From Sapria himalayana (taxonomy: Eukaryota > Streptophyta > Magnoliopsida > Malpighiales > Rafflesiaceae), in NCBI GenBank assembly GCA_029783825.1, contig JAREIK010002618.1:81321-145320 (forward strand): a stretch of DNA of 64,000 nt, given 5' to 3'. The notes below the pieces were generated by a model. The model was not told the origin of the DNA. It saw nothing but the letters and a program-made list of their open reading frames with translations, and did not search any database. Each line of letters begins with the position of its first letter. Within the stretch, counting starts at the first letter, position 1. This document shows positions 24,604 through 38,628 of the stretch, one piece after another. The translations under genes were made by a program, and so were the position numbers.

Positions 24604-26130
24604 CTAGAATGAACAAAGAATCAATGTACATATACATACATATATATCTAGAGAGAAAGAAAGATAGAGAGAGATTATATATGCACATGTAGAAGATATT
24701 ACATCATTATAGATAAAAAAACTAACAATGATGATTTAAGTGATAGTTGGAGCACAACATAGTATTTGGGTGTATTTGCATTCATATTCTCCAATCATAT
24801 GTATTTCCTCTTATTTCAATAACTTTTTTATATTCATTTATACTTATAGCAAATGAGAATATTAAGCGTGTGGTGCATATCCTGAAAAATGCAAAAAAAA
24901 AATGAAAAAAGATGATCAAATCAAATTTTGAATATTACAGTGCAAGTCTAAAACAACATGCATAGAATTGCAGGTCCAATTGAGATAAAAAAAAAGAATA
25001 GCTAAATATGTTGAATTCAAATTCCAAATCAGAAACAAAACTTAATGAAAAATATAGTAGTGATCAACTGAAAAGAAAAAGAAAACGCATATATGATACC
25101 ATCAACACTAAAACCAATTCTAAAATCCAAATCAAAGAAGATTAGTTTCTAAGAAATGCTCATATTCTTCTAACATAAACTCGAATGTCAAGCTAGATGA
25201 ACCACATGATATTCATTTAGAAAAAAAGAAACTATGATTTGTTGGGAATCAGAAACTAGATTATCAGTTAATGACAGATTGTACACCAACAACCTGCATC
25301 GTAGCGATATTAAAGCGAAACTGATACATCACATTAGAATCAGTTGATGAACTTGAGTTACTTTGTTTTGAAACTGCAAGATCTAGCACATAATGGCATA
25401 TGTGGTTCATATTTTATCATCAATACCAAATAGATCAAATTTAACTCTAGAAAAGTTAAATTTGATCTCTTTGGTGTTTTTTTTAAGTTACAGAAGTAGA
25501 AAATAATAAGCATACTTTTTTTTTCTAAGTTATAGAAGTAGAAAACAATAAGCATCCATTTAGTATTTGAAATCCATAAAACCCAAAAAAAATAATCATT
25601 AAAATCAAAGTTTACAATAACCATATGTTGTTTCTCTCATAGTGGAGAGTCAAAATCATATAAGTTATATGAAAATAAAAAAAAGAAGAAAAAAAATTAG
25701 GGGAAAATGAAAAAAAATTAAAACTGATTAATTAGTATCAACCAAACTCTTCCAGTGGAAATCAAATTGAGAGAAAAATAGAAATGTAATTAGTATTCTG
25801 AAGGAGAATAACATTGTTAATCTTACTTGGTAACAAGAAGTAGAATTATGATTTGCACGTGCTTCTGTAGTCCCATTTCACTTCTCCTCTCTTCCTCTTC
25901 ACAAAGATAGATAAAAAGGTTTAAGTGCTTGAATGCCTTAGCATTTTTATATTTCACAGAAACTATAAATAAAAAAAATGAATGTAAATATATAAAAAAA
26001 AGAGACAATTAAATAAAAGTAAACTAAAAATATAAAAATTAAAAAATATAAATAAAAAAAAATAAATAGATTTTTATTTAACCATAAATGATATTATTTC
26101 ATAAATAAAAAAAATAATATAATTACAATA
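24604..26130. other. Element D interior, no recognised gene
   Basis: AT-rich sequence with a short GAGAGAAAGAAAGATAGAGA tract (24650-24675) and a small tandem duplication of an AAGT(T)A.AGAAGTAGAAAA unit near 25485-25560. Short open frames on the minus strand match no family I know. Confidence 0.55.
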
Positions 26131-26133
26131 AAG

Positions 26134-26139
<6 letters not shown>

Positions 26140-26190
<51 letters not shown>
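26140..26190. repeat. (TA)n microsatellite
   Basis: Uninterrupted TA dinucleotides at the start of the conserved CACTA 5' region of element D. Confidence 0.95.
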
Positions 26191-26196
<6 letters not shown>

Positions 26197-27655
26197 ATAA
26201 ATTTTTATGAATTCAATTTATTTTTTATGAATATAATAAGAAATAATTATATAGGCATTAAATTTCATTATAAAAGTATAATTTATAAAATTCTAAAAAT
26301 TACTTAAAGTGAGAAGTTTAATAAAATAAGTTATATTTATTATTTTAATAAAAATGAAATATTAAAGTTAAAAGAAAAGATCTTATTAAATTGCTTATTT
26401 CTTAGAAATTTCAGCAGGGACAAAATATACAATTTAAACTCAAATCAACTTAAGGTCAGTTTGGTAGTACTTTTCAAAAGTGTTTATAGGGATAAAAATT
26501 AATTGTTTTTAGGACTAGGACAAAAAAATTTCATTAGTAATATTTTAAATAACTCTTTTAAAATCCTAAAAAAATAATTGAAGTGTTCTTTTAATACCCA
26601 CACTGACATATTTATTTTTTAAATCTTCAAGATTTTTTTTAATTAAAACATCTATTTATTTACCTTTAAATATCGATTTATTGTTTTTAAATTTTATGAA
26701 ATATTTGAATTTTTCTTATAATTCAAAAATTACAAATCTTCTAGTAAATATTTTTTAAAAAATTCATATAATCATAAAAATATTTTTTTAAAAAAAATAT
26801 AAATATTTACTTGTTTATTCATTAATTCAGATATTTTTATAACTGTATTAATTTAATCATACAATTAAATATTTTAGCTTTATATTAGTAGTAATTTTTA
26901 TGTATGTTTATTTATTAATTAAAATATCTTTAAAAATGATTATAATTATATAATTAATTATTTAATGTTTTTTAAATACAAATATTTAAATATCATAATT
27001 AAATTTTTTGAAAAAATATTTTGTATAATTTTTAAAAATTTTATAATCATAAAAATAGTTTTTTAGCGTATATTAATATAAATTATTTATTTATAATATC
27101 CTATTTTTATAATTATATGAGAAGAATGTGACCCTCAAGGATTGCTCATCCATAGACCATGACATACATTTAATATATGAAATTACATAAAATATTAAAA
27201 CAAATAATATAAAAAAAATTAATTCATTAAAGATTTGCGATGAAAATTATTCCAAGCCAAAATAACAAAAAAAATTCATATCTAAATACATATATTTTAT
27301 GAAAATTATCATTTAAGGAATAATTGCTAGTAAATAAATATAAAATCATTAAGAAAACTTTTAGAATATTATTTAGTGAGGGATTTATCTTTAATTAATT
27401 AGCAGGGGAAAATCCAAATTTAAAGTTATTGGTAAAATGCCCACCATTCTTTGTGTGAAAATTTATGATAATATTAGCTAGGAACAATTTTCAATCAAAT
27501 ATTTCGAAATCTAATCCATCACAAATCAATTGATAATTTATAATTCAATGTAAAATCAAACATCTCTTAATATTCTCTAGCTAATGCTTAGATAATTAAC
27601 ATGGGATTATTTCCCTAGATAAATTTCGTAGCTAAACAAATATATTTTTATAGTG

Positions 27656-28376
27656 AAATAGACATATAGATAGATAAATAAAAAAGAAATATATATAGAT
27701 AGAAAGACAAATAGAAAGACAGATAGATAGATAGATAAACAAATACATATATACATAGATAAATAGATAGACTAATAGATTAGATAGATAGTTAGTTAGT
27801 TATATAGATATAAAGATATATAGATAGTATAGATATATATATATATATATGAATAGATAGATAGAAAATAGATAGATTGGTAGATAGACAGAAATATAGA
27901 TAGAAAGATATATAGATAGATGGATAGATAGATACATAGATACATACATAGATAGATAGAAAAATGGTAGATAGATAAATTGATAGATAGATAAACACAT
28001 AGATAGATAGATAGACAAATAGATAAACAAAAAGATAGGCAAAAAGATAAATAGATACATAGATAGATATATAGGTAGATAGATTTATATATAGATAAAT
28101 AGATAAACAAATAAATAGATAGATAGACAAACAGATAGATGGATAGACAAAAAGATAGATAACATACAGATAGATATACAGATAGATAAATAGGTAAATA
28201 AATAGATTGATAGATAGAAAGATAAATAGAAGATAGTTAGACAAATAGATTGACAAATAGAAAGAAAGAAAGATAGATAGATATATATAGACAGACATAT
28301 AGATAGATAATAGACAGATAAATTTACATATATACAGATAGATAGATAAATAGAAAGATAGATAGAAGATAGATAG

Positions 28377-28428
<52 letters not shown>

Positions 28429-28704
28429 TTATTTATATAGACAGAGAGATAGATAGATATATTGATAGAGAGAAGTATAAATAGACATATAGATAGATAG
28501 ATAGATAAACACATCGATATATAGACACATAGACATATAAACAAATAGTCAAATGAATAGATAGGATAACAAAAAAAACAATAGATAAAGAAACAATCAG
28601 GGAGGCATACGGTCAATAAGGTAGGCAGACAAATAGATTGACACATGGATAGAGAGATAGACAAATACATAGATAGACAGATAGATAGACATGTAGGCAT
28701 ATGG
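27656..28704. repeat. (GATA)n array, block II, inverted polarity
   Basis: Here the plus strand is GATA/TAGA, the complement of the TATC seen in all other blocks. A (TA)n run lies near 28385-28425. Open frames therefore fall on the minus strand and again spell Tyr-Leu-Ser-Ile; they are not genes. Confidence 0.95.
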
Positions 28705-28977
28705 TCTATCTATCTATCTCTTTATGAATCTATCTATTAATCTATCTTTCTATAAGTCTATCTATCTATCTATTTGTATATTTATTTATATGTCTATCTA
28801 ATTATGTGTCTATCTTTCTATATGTCTATATAACTATCTCTCTATCTTTCTATATGTCTATCTATCTATTTGTCTATCTATCTATTTGTCTATCTATCTA
28901 TTTGTCTATCTATCTATTTGTCTATCTATCTATTTTTCTATCTATCTATCTTTCTATCTTTCTATCTATCTATCTAT
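28705..28977. repeat. (TATC)n array, block III
   Basis: At about 28704 the polarity flips back to TATC. With block II it forms an imperfect inverted repeat. It ends where element C starts. Confidence 0.95.
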
Positions 28978-29290
28978 TACTACAATAAAGATCTCATATA
29001 GCTATGGACAATTCCTTAGCTAAATAGGGGGTTTTCATCACTAAAAGGGATATATCGAAAGATTAATGAGAGAAGATTTTCCAATCTAAATTGCTCGTCA
29101 CTAAAGATTAGCGAGGGAAAGAGTCCCAAGCTAAAAAATTTTAGCGCCAGAAATATCTCTTGCTAAAATAATAATTCATCTAGCTAAATTAGCAATCTAA
29201 ATGAAAGATTCCGTCACTAAATGGATATAATGATGGAACCTTTCTCAATCAAAAGAGTTCGTCGCTAAAAATTAATGAAAGCACATCATT
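28978..29290. repeat. 3' subterminal repeats of element C
   Basis: Motifs ATAGCTATGGAC, TTAGCTAAAT, TTAGCGAGGGAA and TCGCTAAA in the same order as at 3629-3950 in element A. Confidence 0.75.
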
Positions 29291-30584
29291 ATCATACTCT
29301 TAAAATATTTAGAAGTACTAAATTATTAAAATATTACAATTAGATTTTTGTTTATTCTCTGACCGATTATAATTTGTAAAAGAATATTAATGCTAGATGT
29401 TTGATAAATTATCTCATTATCCTCAAAATTAAAAAAAAAATGCTTAAATGATGAATACTTAACATCATTTTCACTCCTAAAAATAAGAACTAAAAGAAAA
29501 GAATTTTTCAATAATATCATTGGAGGTTATACCCAGTATACAAGACACTTGCCTAGTGCAAGATTTATGAGATATTAATATCTCAATAATATTCTTTCAA
29601 AAATCAATAAAAGCTCTATCTAATGCATCTCAAATCCAAGACTTATTGTCCTTTGACAAATATACTTTCCATCACATCAAGATAATGACCTCTAATATAT
29701 ACATACAAAATAAGAACTTCTAAAGTAATCATGATCCATTGGACACAACATTAAAATCTCACCAAGAGAGAGAGATAGAAATGAACATTAAAAAGACTTG
29801 ATGATCTTAATCCAAAAATGTATATACTAAATGGATACATTCATAATCTATTTTAAATGGGTTTTCTATATATTTTTTGATCAAGTTAAGAATAATGAGT
29901 TGGACATTCCAATTTACATTATAGACAAATATATATAATAAAGAGGGACCCAAGGAAAAGATCAATCGACAAGACTAGGTTGGTAATGAATGATTTTACA
30001 TAGCCTTATGATATTGATTTTGAAACACATTAGTTCATATGATTAACATGACCACTAATAGGTTATTAATTTCTATTTATCATCACATATATAAAATATG
30101 CATTAGTTAGATATAAAGATTACATTCCTTTATAATAATTTATATAAAAAATGCTTATATAGTAGTCATTAGGCTTTATTATTCGTGAAAGCTGAGAACA
30201 CATATATGATATATAGAATATGAAAGGAAATTCATAGCCTCGAGTAGTCTCCCTAGAAATTATTTAATAATTTTACTCAGTATTTACTATATTTTGTCAT
30301 AGAAATATGTCAATTTTCTATTTTTTTAAATTGATCAAGATGTTAGTATGTGAAACTAATTGTATAAGATGATAATGATCTAATTACATGAGATAATCAG
30401 TTTTATATATCTAAACTAAATCTACAAACCAATTTTTATACATTATTTGAAATATCCGAGATTTTTTTAGTATTGAGATCAAATACTAAAAAATTATGAC
30501 AACTCTTTCGCAAAGAAAATAAATTGTATATATTTTATCTGATAATATATATCATGATGCACACTGTTGGCTTACTACTTGATC
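29291..30584. other. Element C interior, nothing recognised
   Basis: AT-rich sequence with no open frame or motif that I can name. Confidence 0.55.
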
Positions 30585-31050
30585 TAAATATAGTTATGTA
30601 TAAAGCTTTTATAGTTATACATATAGTAAAATACAATTATTTATAGTTATATGTTATTGTACATATAGTATATATATATTTATAAATATTTTTATATAGT
30701 TAAACATATTGTTATATATAGATAAATTCATACAAATAGTTATAATAGATAAATATATGTTATTATACATAAATATATGTTATTATACATAAATAAAGAT
30801 ATAAACACACTTATTATACATAAATATTTATAATACATATAGTAAGATACATTTATTATACATATAGTATATATAGTTATATGTTATTATACATAAATAA
30901 ATACAAAGTTATAAACAAATATATAGATTTACATATATGTATACATATATGTATACATAGTTACAAATATAGGTATATTTAATTATATATTGTTATATAA
31001 TTATACAAATATTTATATATAGTTAGACACATATAATTAAACATAAAGTT
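30585..31050. repeat. AT tandem array (TATAGTTATACA-type), element C
   Basis: It begins AATATAGTTATGTATAAAGC and runs through TTATTTATAGTTATATG, matching units of the large array in element A almost base for base. Confidence 0.85.
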
Positions 31051-31399
31051 GTATGTTGTTTAAACATGAAAAAAGAATTATTATTAGATAGAAACTTTTT
31101 CATGTGAAATATTTATTTTATGTCTTGATTCTTAAAGTAAAAGATAAAATCAATGAGATCACAGATTCATTTATTCATTTTTATTAATATATAAAATATG
31201 TGAAAAAATTTTCTCCCCATTTATAATTTTTCAAGAAACATATTGGAGAAGAAAGAATTGTGTCTAACAAATCTTTGTGTCTGGATATACCAACAAGATA
31301 AATCTCAACATATTTAATGTTACGTATAATTGTAGCTCATAAAAAAACATTTGAACGAATGATAACAAAAATAAATAAATTTTATGATTGAACAAAAAG

Positions 31400-31740
31400 G
31401 CTAGATAATTAAAGAAGATTGACAAATGATGAGAAGTTTGTATGATTTCGTATAAAAGTTTTATACCATCACATTACATATTTATGGGTCAAAATATCAA
31501 ATATATTACTTTAAACACTTATTTTCATGAAGTGAATTGCTTCAAATCATTCTTTTATAATGATAACAGAGCAAAAAGATTTTTTTGTGTGAATAATGCC
31601 CATAATAATGAGCATTACATTTTACAAATATTGTCATAAGGACAAGATGAATATGGTATTAATTGTAACGATATTGTTGGATCCTTGTTATAAGTTAAAA
31701 TAAGTTAAATTTTATTATTCAAAATTTTAACATACTACCA
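31400..31740 (+). pseudogene. Decayed hAT-type transposase fragment
   Basis: In two forward frames I read ITLNTYFHEV near 31505 and, after a frameshift, MNMVLIVTILLDPCYKLK, stop, VKFYYSKF near 31645-31705. Plant zf-BED hAT (RICESLEEPER-like) proteins have a TSN.YFHEVW.I segment and, about 40-60 residues later, LAIA.VLDPR(Y/F)KMK.VE. Spacing and order agree. It is too degraded to bound precisely; other origins are possible. Confidence 0.5.
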
Positions 31741-32700
31741 AGATTAATATGATAATAAGAAATATAAAATCTATTATAATTAATTTACCAAAAATATTCA
31801 TCAACACTATTAAAAATTAATTCTAACGGTATTATTAATATTCTCAAAACTCTAAAATTAATAACAATAATATAGAACACTAATAAATAAATTAGTACCA
31901 TAAAGAAATTAGGGAATATATGTAAGTAGTCTTACAACTACACTAAGATCTTTGAGTATAAATGGGACCACAACTACCTGTAAGTTTAGGTTTTTATTTG
32001 AATTGAAAACTCCAAACCTCAAAAAAGAAGGAAAAATGTAGAAATAGAAATTAGATAGATATTCATGAGCGCCTATATCACATAATAAAAAGAAAAAACA
32101 TATAACATTGGAACCAAATAGCACGGAAAGAAACTTCATGTCAATCATTAGAACATGTCAACATTAAACACAGTTACACATCAAAATAGGCACAACGTTA
32201 TCATAATCACAGTCTTGCAATCTCTTTGCTCCAATTTAAATTATGGTTTTCATATCAATCCAGCCACATATTGCAAATGAGAATTGTATATAGAGTGGTG
32301 AGAAAATATTTAAAAAGCATGAATTAATGTTCAGCAAGAATATTCCACTCAATTTGAGGATTGCCAGAACTCCACATGAATATCTACAGGAAGAATTATT
32401 AGTGATGGACCCCTTTTGTGAGAATTAGGTCTTAGATTAATAATGATTTTGTGATGTTTCTAAAATGGAGATAAAACAAGCAACATGCCTACAATTCTAA
32501 TGAAGTACCTATTGGCTACATAATGTACTCATGGATTGATCTTGATTCATGAATTTACTCAATGACATCGAACATGGTAGTGGGTTTTTTTCACATGGCT
32601 GATTATTGGATTATGAATAAAAAAACATGGAAGAATGGGCAACCAGATGATTTTATCATATCTCTTCCACGATACCATAGTCCGCTTTCTACCATGAATG
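31741..32700. other. Element C interior, no recognised gene
   Basis: Two open frames of 79 and 93 codons (minus 32148-31909; plus 32562-32843) have no family features. The second overlaps the leader-like segment at 32761-32802, so I do not treat it as a gene. Confidence 0.5.
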
Positions 32701-32760
32701 ATGAATCATTAAAGACTAGTGGGTTTTATGATTTTACGGCAGCAAGGACCCCTCCACACC

Positions 32761-32802
32761 AGAGTCGAGAGAGAGAAAGAGGCCGATGGAGAGACTTAGA
32801 GT
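32761..32802 (-). promoter_or_regulatory. Diverged leader-exon segment of element C
   Basis: The minus strand contains CTCTCTCTCTCGACTCTG and AAGTCTCTCC, resembling A's leader (CTATCTCTCGACACTG, AAGTCCCCC) at the same relative distance from the 5' end. Confidence 0.4.
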
Positions 32803-34399
32803 TTATTAAGTTTATTAAGTTAAAGACTAGTTGCAATATCTAACTATTTAGTTCATTAAGTTTTATTAGGTTTTAAAATTCTATTAATGTTTTCATTTTA
32901 AATTATCAAAACATTTAATATACAATAAATATATATAAAACATTAAGGGAGAGTTTTTTTTTTTTACTTAATACTTAATAGAACTTTTTTTGAGCTTAAT
33001 GTTTAATGGTACTTAATAGCATTAAGAATTAAGTTGTTTATTTTTTTAAATATTATATTTCTATTAAGGGAGAAAGGATTTTTTCTTTACGAAGGGGAAC
33101 TTGAAAATGTTGGACTGAGCATTTTTCGATAAAGCATTTTTTGGTTTGGCTTTTTCTGAATAGAAAATACCAAAAAAATAGCTTAACAGTTTAAGCATTT
33201 TTTAAATAATTTTAAGTGAAAAGTGTGATAAGAAATAACACATTTAGGCTTAACGCTGATACTGATTTGATTTCAGCGTTAAGCCGAAAAAACAAAAGCC
33301 CCCTACTACTCAACTTTTTTTTAATTAAAATATTTTCAACAAATTAATGTGCGTGTAGACAGACACACATGAAAAGCAAAAAACATTCAATTTTTAATTA
33401 TCAAATTTATTAAACAATAAAAATATAAACAATTTCAAAAAAAAAGATGTATAGCCTTCCAAATAGAAAAACAAATCAAATGAATACAAAATTTGTAAAC
33501 TTAATATATCAAGGCACAAGTGAAAAGTAATTGGTCTTCAAGACACATTCCTAAGAATTATAAATACTCTTTATGTTAAAAAATATACAAATATATTTAT
33601 TTTAAGTTTATAAATTTTTAAGAATTCATATTAATTTTTATTATGATAAAATAAAATAATTTTAAAGTCATAAAATTTCATATTATTTTATATAATTTAT
33701 AATTTATAAAATTCTAAAAATTACTTAAAGTGAGATGATTATTAAAAAAGATTTATATTTATTAAATTTAATAAAGATGGAATATTAAAAGCTAATAGTA
33801 TAAATTTAATTCAATTATTTTGTTCTTATAAATTTTAGCTGCGACAAATATCTCTGTATTTATCTTTAAATATATCAATTTATTTTCATTTAAATATTAT
33901 GAAAAATTATATATTTTTTTATAATTCAAAATTTTCAAATTTTTTAGTAATTATTTTTGTAAAAATTTCCTTTTGCCATAAAACTATTTTATAAACTTAA
34001 AATAATATTAATATTTACTATTTTTTTGTTAATTATGATATTTTGTCAATATATTATATTTTATCATACAATAATTTATTTAATTTTTTTATTAGCAAAA
34101 ATTTTAATGTATGTTTATTTATTTTTTAAAATATCTTTAAAAATTTTAATAATTATAGAATTAATTATTTAAAGTTATTGTAGTCTTCACTAATAGAAAA
34201 TCTAGTCTTTACTAATAGTTATTGTCGTCTTTATTAATAGTTATTGTAGTCTTTATTAATATTAATTTTTTTTATATTTATATATTTTTTAAATTATTTT
34301 TTATAATAACCTATTTTTATAATTATACATGGATAATATGTCTTGCAAGGATCACTAATCTATAGACAATTACACATGTACGTTTAATATACAAAATTA

Positions 34400-35233
34400 A
34401 ATAAAATATTTAAAAAATTAAATCATTAAAGATTAGTGATGAAGATTATCTCCAGCCCAAATAGCTAGGCAAAAATCTCAGGCTAAATGGATATATTTTG
34501 TGAAAAATAAAATTTAAAGAATAATCACTTGCAATAAAATATAAAATAGTAAACAAAAAATTAGATAATTAGTTAGAATGGATTTTGTCTCGATCTAATT
34601 AGCTAGGGAAAATTTATCGCAAAATCCATCACTAAATTCTATGCTTTTATTTGTGTGGAATTTATGAACATAATAGGGATGGATTATGTCTGAATCTAAT
34701 TTGCTAGGGAAAATCCATCGCTAAATTCCCAACTTTTATTTGTGTGGAATTTACGAACATATTAGCAATGAATTATATTCGGATCTAATTAGCTAGAAAA
34801 AATCAATCACTAAATCCATCACTAAATTCTTGCCTTTTTATTGCACATAAATTATGATTATTTAGCGATGAATTTTGTCTGGATCTAATTAGCTATAAAA
34901 AGGCCATCGGTAAATTCGTCGCTAAATTATTGGGTTTTCTTTTCATGGAATTTATGAAAATATTAGCGATGAATTTTGTGCAAATTTAATTAGCTTAGGA
35001 AAATTCATCGCTAAATTCGTTGTTAAATTTCCTACATTTCATTGTGTGGAAATTTATGAAAAATAATAGCAACGGAAATTTCCAATCTACCAATTCTGAT
35101 GCTAATCCTTCACTAATCCATCATGAATTTTTATTTCAAAGTAAAATAAAAAATTCATTAATATTCCCTTGCTAATCCCTCACAATTTAGCTAGGGATTT
35201 ATCCCAAGCTAAATTCATATTATTCTCGTAGTG
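34400..35233. repeat. 5' subterminal repeats and right terminus of element C
   Basis: Units of roughly 120 bp with AATTAGCTAGGGAAAA, ATCGCTAAATTC, TTGTGTGGAATTTATGAA and TTAGCGATG. Longer than A's 60-bp units but built from the same core motifs. Confidence 0.8.
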
Positions 35234-35987
35234 CTATATGTCTATCTATTTGGCTATCTATATGTCTTTTTATATGTCATTTTATCTATCTTTCTATTTG
35301 TTTGTCTATATAACCATCTGTCTATATATCTGTCTATATTTCTATTTTTTCGTCTATATATTTGTCTCTCTATGGGACTATCTATCTTTCTTTCTTTCAA
35401 TCTAATTATTGGTTTATCTATCAATCTATCTCTGTATCTATCTGTCAATATTTTAGTCTGTCATTCTTTCTGTCTACCTATCTTTTTGTCTTTATGTCTA
35501 TCTATCAGTCTATTTATATGTCTTTCTATATGTCAACATATCTGTCTATCTATATGTCTAGCTATCTATCTAACTATCAATGTATATATCAATCAATCAA
35601 TCTATCAATCTGTCTATCTATATATTTCTATGTCTATCTATTTGTCTATCTGTGTGTCTATCAATCTATCTTTGTTTCTATCTATTAGTCTATTTATCTG
35701 TCTATCTATCTATATGACTATCTGTCTATCTATCTATCTATCTATCTATCTTTATATCTATCTATCTATCTATCAGTCTATCTATTTGTCCTAAATATCT
35801 TTCTAACTAATTATCTATCTATCTCTCTATCTATATCTTTGTCTATCTATCTATCTATCTATCTATCTATATATCTATCTATTTCTCTCACTATCTATTT
35901 GTCTAACTATCTATCTACTTATCTAACAATCTATCTATATATCTGTATGTCTATTTTTCTAACAAGCTATCTATCTATTTATCTATT

Positions 35988-36026
<39 letters not shown>

Positions 36027-36282
36027 CTTTATATATATATCTATCAAACTATCTCTCTAACTAACTAACTATCATCTGTCTATCTATCTATATAACTATT
36101 TGTCTATTAATCTAACTATCAATCTATCTATATATTTATCTATCTATCTAACTATTAATCTATATATCTATATATCTATCTATCTTTCTTTCTTTATTTA
36201 AATCATCTATCTATTAATATGCTTATCTGTTTATCTAACTGATTATCTATCTATTTATCATTGTATCTATCTATATATCTAT

Positions 36283-36332
<50 letters not shown>

Positions 36333-36621
36333 GTCAATCAATCTATTAATATATCTCTCTATCTATCTATCCTTCTAACTATCTTTCTATTAATATGTCT
36401 ATCTATTTGTTTATCTATTTATCTAACTATATATTTTTCTATCTATTTATAAATCAATCTATCTATCTATATATATCTAGCTAAATATTTGTCTATCTAT
36501 CTGACTATCTATCTAGTTATTTGTCTATCTATCTATATATCCATGTATCTATATATCTGTATATCTCTTTATCGATCTATTTGTCAATCTATTTGTCTAT
36601 TTATATGTCTATCTATCTAAC

Positions 36622-36654
<33 letters not shown>

Positions 36655-37364
36655 CTATGTGTGTGTGTATCTACATCTCTATAAATATATCAATATGTCT
36701 ATCTATCTATCTATTTGTCCATATATCTATCTATTTATCTATCTATCTATCTGTCTATTTATATGTCTATCTATCTATATATCTATCTATTTGTCTATCA
36801 ATCTGTTAATTTATCTGTCTATCTATCTATCAGTCTATTTATCTTTCTATCTGTTTATCTATCTATTTATATTTGTATCTATCTGTCTATATATCTTGCT
36901 GTCAATTTATCTATCTAACTATCTAACTATCTATCAATGTATCTACCTATTTTTTCTATCAACAATCTCTTTATCTATCTATTATCTATGTGTCTATCTA
37001 TATGTCTATCTATCTTTCAATCTATTTGTCAATGTATCTTTATATCTATCTATCTATCTATATGTCTTTCTATTTATTTATCTATCTTTCTATCTATCTA
37101 TCTTTCTATTTATATATCTATCAAATTATCAACCTAATTATTTATCTGCTTATCTATTTATCTATATGTCGATGTATCTATATAGCTATTAATCTATCTA
37201 TATTTTTTTCTATCAATTTGTCTATATATATATATATGTCTGTCTATCTTTCTAATTATCTATCTGTATATCTATATATTTATCTATCTATGTATCTATC
37301 AATCCATCTATAAAACTATCTAAATATTTTTCTATCTCTTGCTCTCTCTATATCTGTCTGTCTG

Positions 37365-37397
<33 letters not shown>

Positions 37398-37810
37398 TTC
37401 TATCTATCTATTTATATTTCTATCTTTCAAACTGTTTATATATTTGTTTATCAATCTATCTATCCATCAATCAATCTATCTATCTATCTATTTATCTTTC
37501 TATCAATTTGTCTTTCATTTTGCCTTTCAATCTATCTTTAAATTTGTCTATCAATATATTTTTTAATTTGTCTATCAATCTGACTAATCTATCTATCAAT
37601 CTATCTATTAATCTAATTATAAATAGATTTATTAATATGTCTATTAATCTAACTATCTATCAATCTATCTATTTGTCTATTTATATATCTATCTATTTGT
37701 TTATCTATCTGTATATTTAGCTATCTATCCATCTATCTATTCATATATCTATTTTTCTATTTATTCATTTATCTATCTATCTATCTCCTTAGATATCTAT
37801 CTATCTATCG

Positions 37811-37866
<56 letters not shown>

Positions 37867-38585
37867 ATCTATCAGTCTAACTATCTGTGTGTATCAATCT
37901 ATCTATTTATATATCTATCAATCTATTAGTCTATCTATCTACTAATTATTTGTCTAAATATTTATCTGCCTATCTAAATATCTATCTATTTATTTATCTA
38001 TCTGTTTGTCTATTTATCTGTTTATATATCTTTTTAACTATCTGTCCATCAACCAGTCTATCAAGAATATCTATTTATATGTCTATATATCTATCTAACT
38101 AGCTATCTATGTATATATTTATACAACTAGCTATCTATCAATTTATCTATCTATATGTGTATATATCTATTTATTTATTTATCTATCTATATAAATGTCT
38201 ATCTATCTTTCTATCTATATATCAATCTATCTCTCAATCTATCTCTCAATCTATCTATCTATTTATATGTCAGTTTTTATGTTTATCAATCTTTGTATCA
38301 ATCTTTCTATCTATCAATCAATCGATCTTCCTGTCTATCTGTCTATATATCTATCTATCAATTTATTTATTTGTCCATCTATCTAGGTATCTATCAATAT
38401 ATATGTTTATCTATTTATTTATCTATTACTTTATCAATCTGTGTATCAATCTGTTGATATATCTAACTTTCTATCTATCTATCTATATATATATGTCTAT
38501 TTATCTATATATGTGTTTATTTATCTTTCTATCAATATTCCAATCTATCTATTTATCTATCTCTCTATCTATCTATGCATGTATT

Positions 38586-38628
<43 letters not shown>

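Larger units (their letters stand above)
22391..27655 (-). mobile_element. CACTA element D, right part (5' side)
   Basis: It resumes D after element A and ends TTTTTATAGTG at 27645-27655, an inverted CACTATAAAAA terminus. The last 1.4 kb (about 26230-27655) resembles the 5' regions of A, B and C, including diverged TTAGCTAG and TCGCTAAA motifs. Right of the terminus lies the GATA array. Contents are AT repeats, a SINE-like unit, microsatellites and a CIP7-like gene fragment. Confidence 0.7.
28978..35233 (-). mobile_element. CACTA element C, 6.3 kb, non-autonomous
   Basis: The left end TACTACAATAAAGATCTCAT matches A's 3' end with a first-base change. The right end TTCTCGTAGTG (inverted CACTACGAGAA) matches A's 5' end. 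Orientation is as in A. Both flanks are TATC array in the same polarity, so a 3-bp duplication cannot be assigned with certainty (TAT on the left, CTA on the right). No TNP2 or TNPA segment is visible. It carries an AT-array block shared with A and B, and a hAT-like relic. Confidence 0.75.

Noticed and set aside
27792..28700. Minus-strand open frames of 86-168 codons
   Set aside because: Same repeat, inverted polarity.
31909..32148. Minus-strand open frame of 79 codons
   Set aside because: Hydrophobic by AT-rich composition. No homologous frame in A, B or D.
32562..32843. Protein-coding gene of 93 codons in element C
   Set aside because: No family match, and its second half overlaps the conserved leader-like segment on the other strand and a GAGAGA tract.
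28978..35236. A definite 3-bp target duplication for element C
   Set aside because: Both flanks are TATC repeats and the bases abutting the termini (TAT and CTA) differ. Any short match would be meaningless here.
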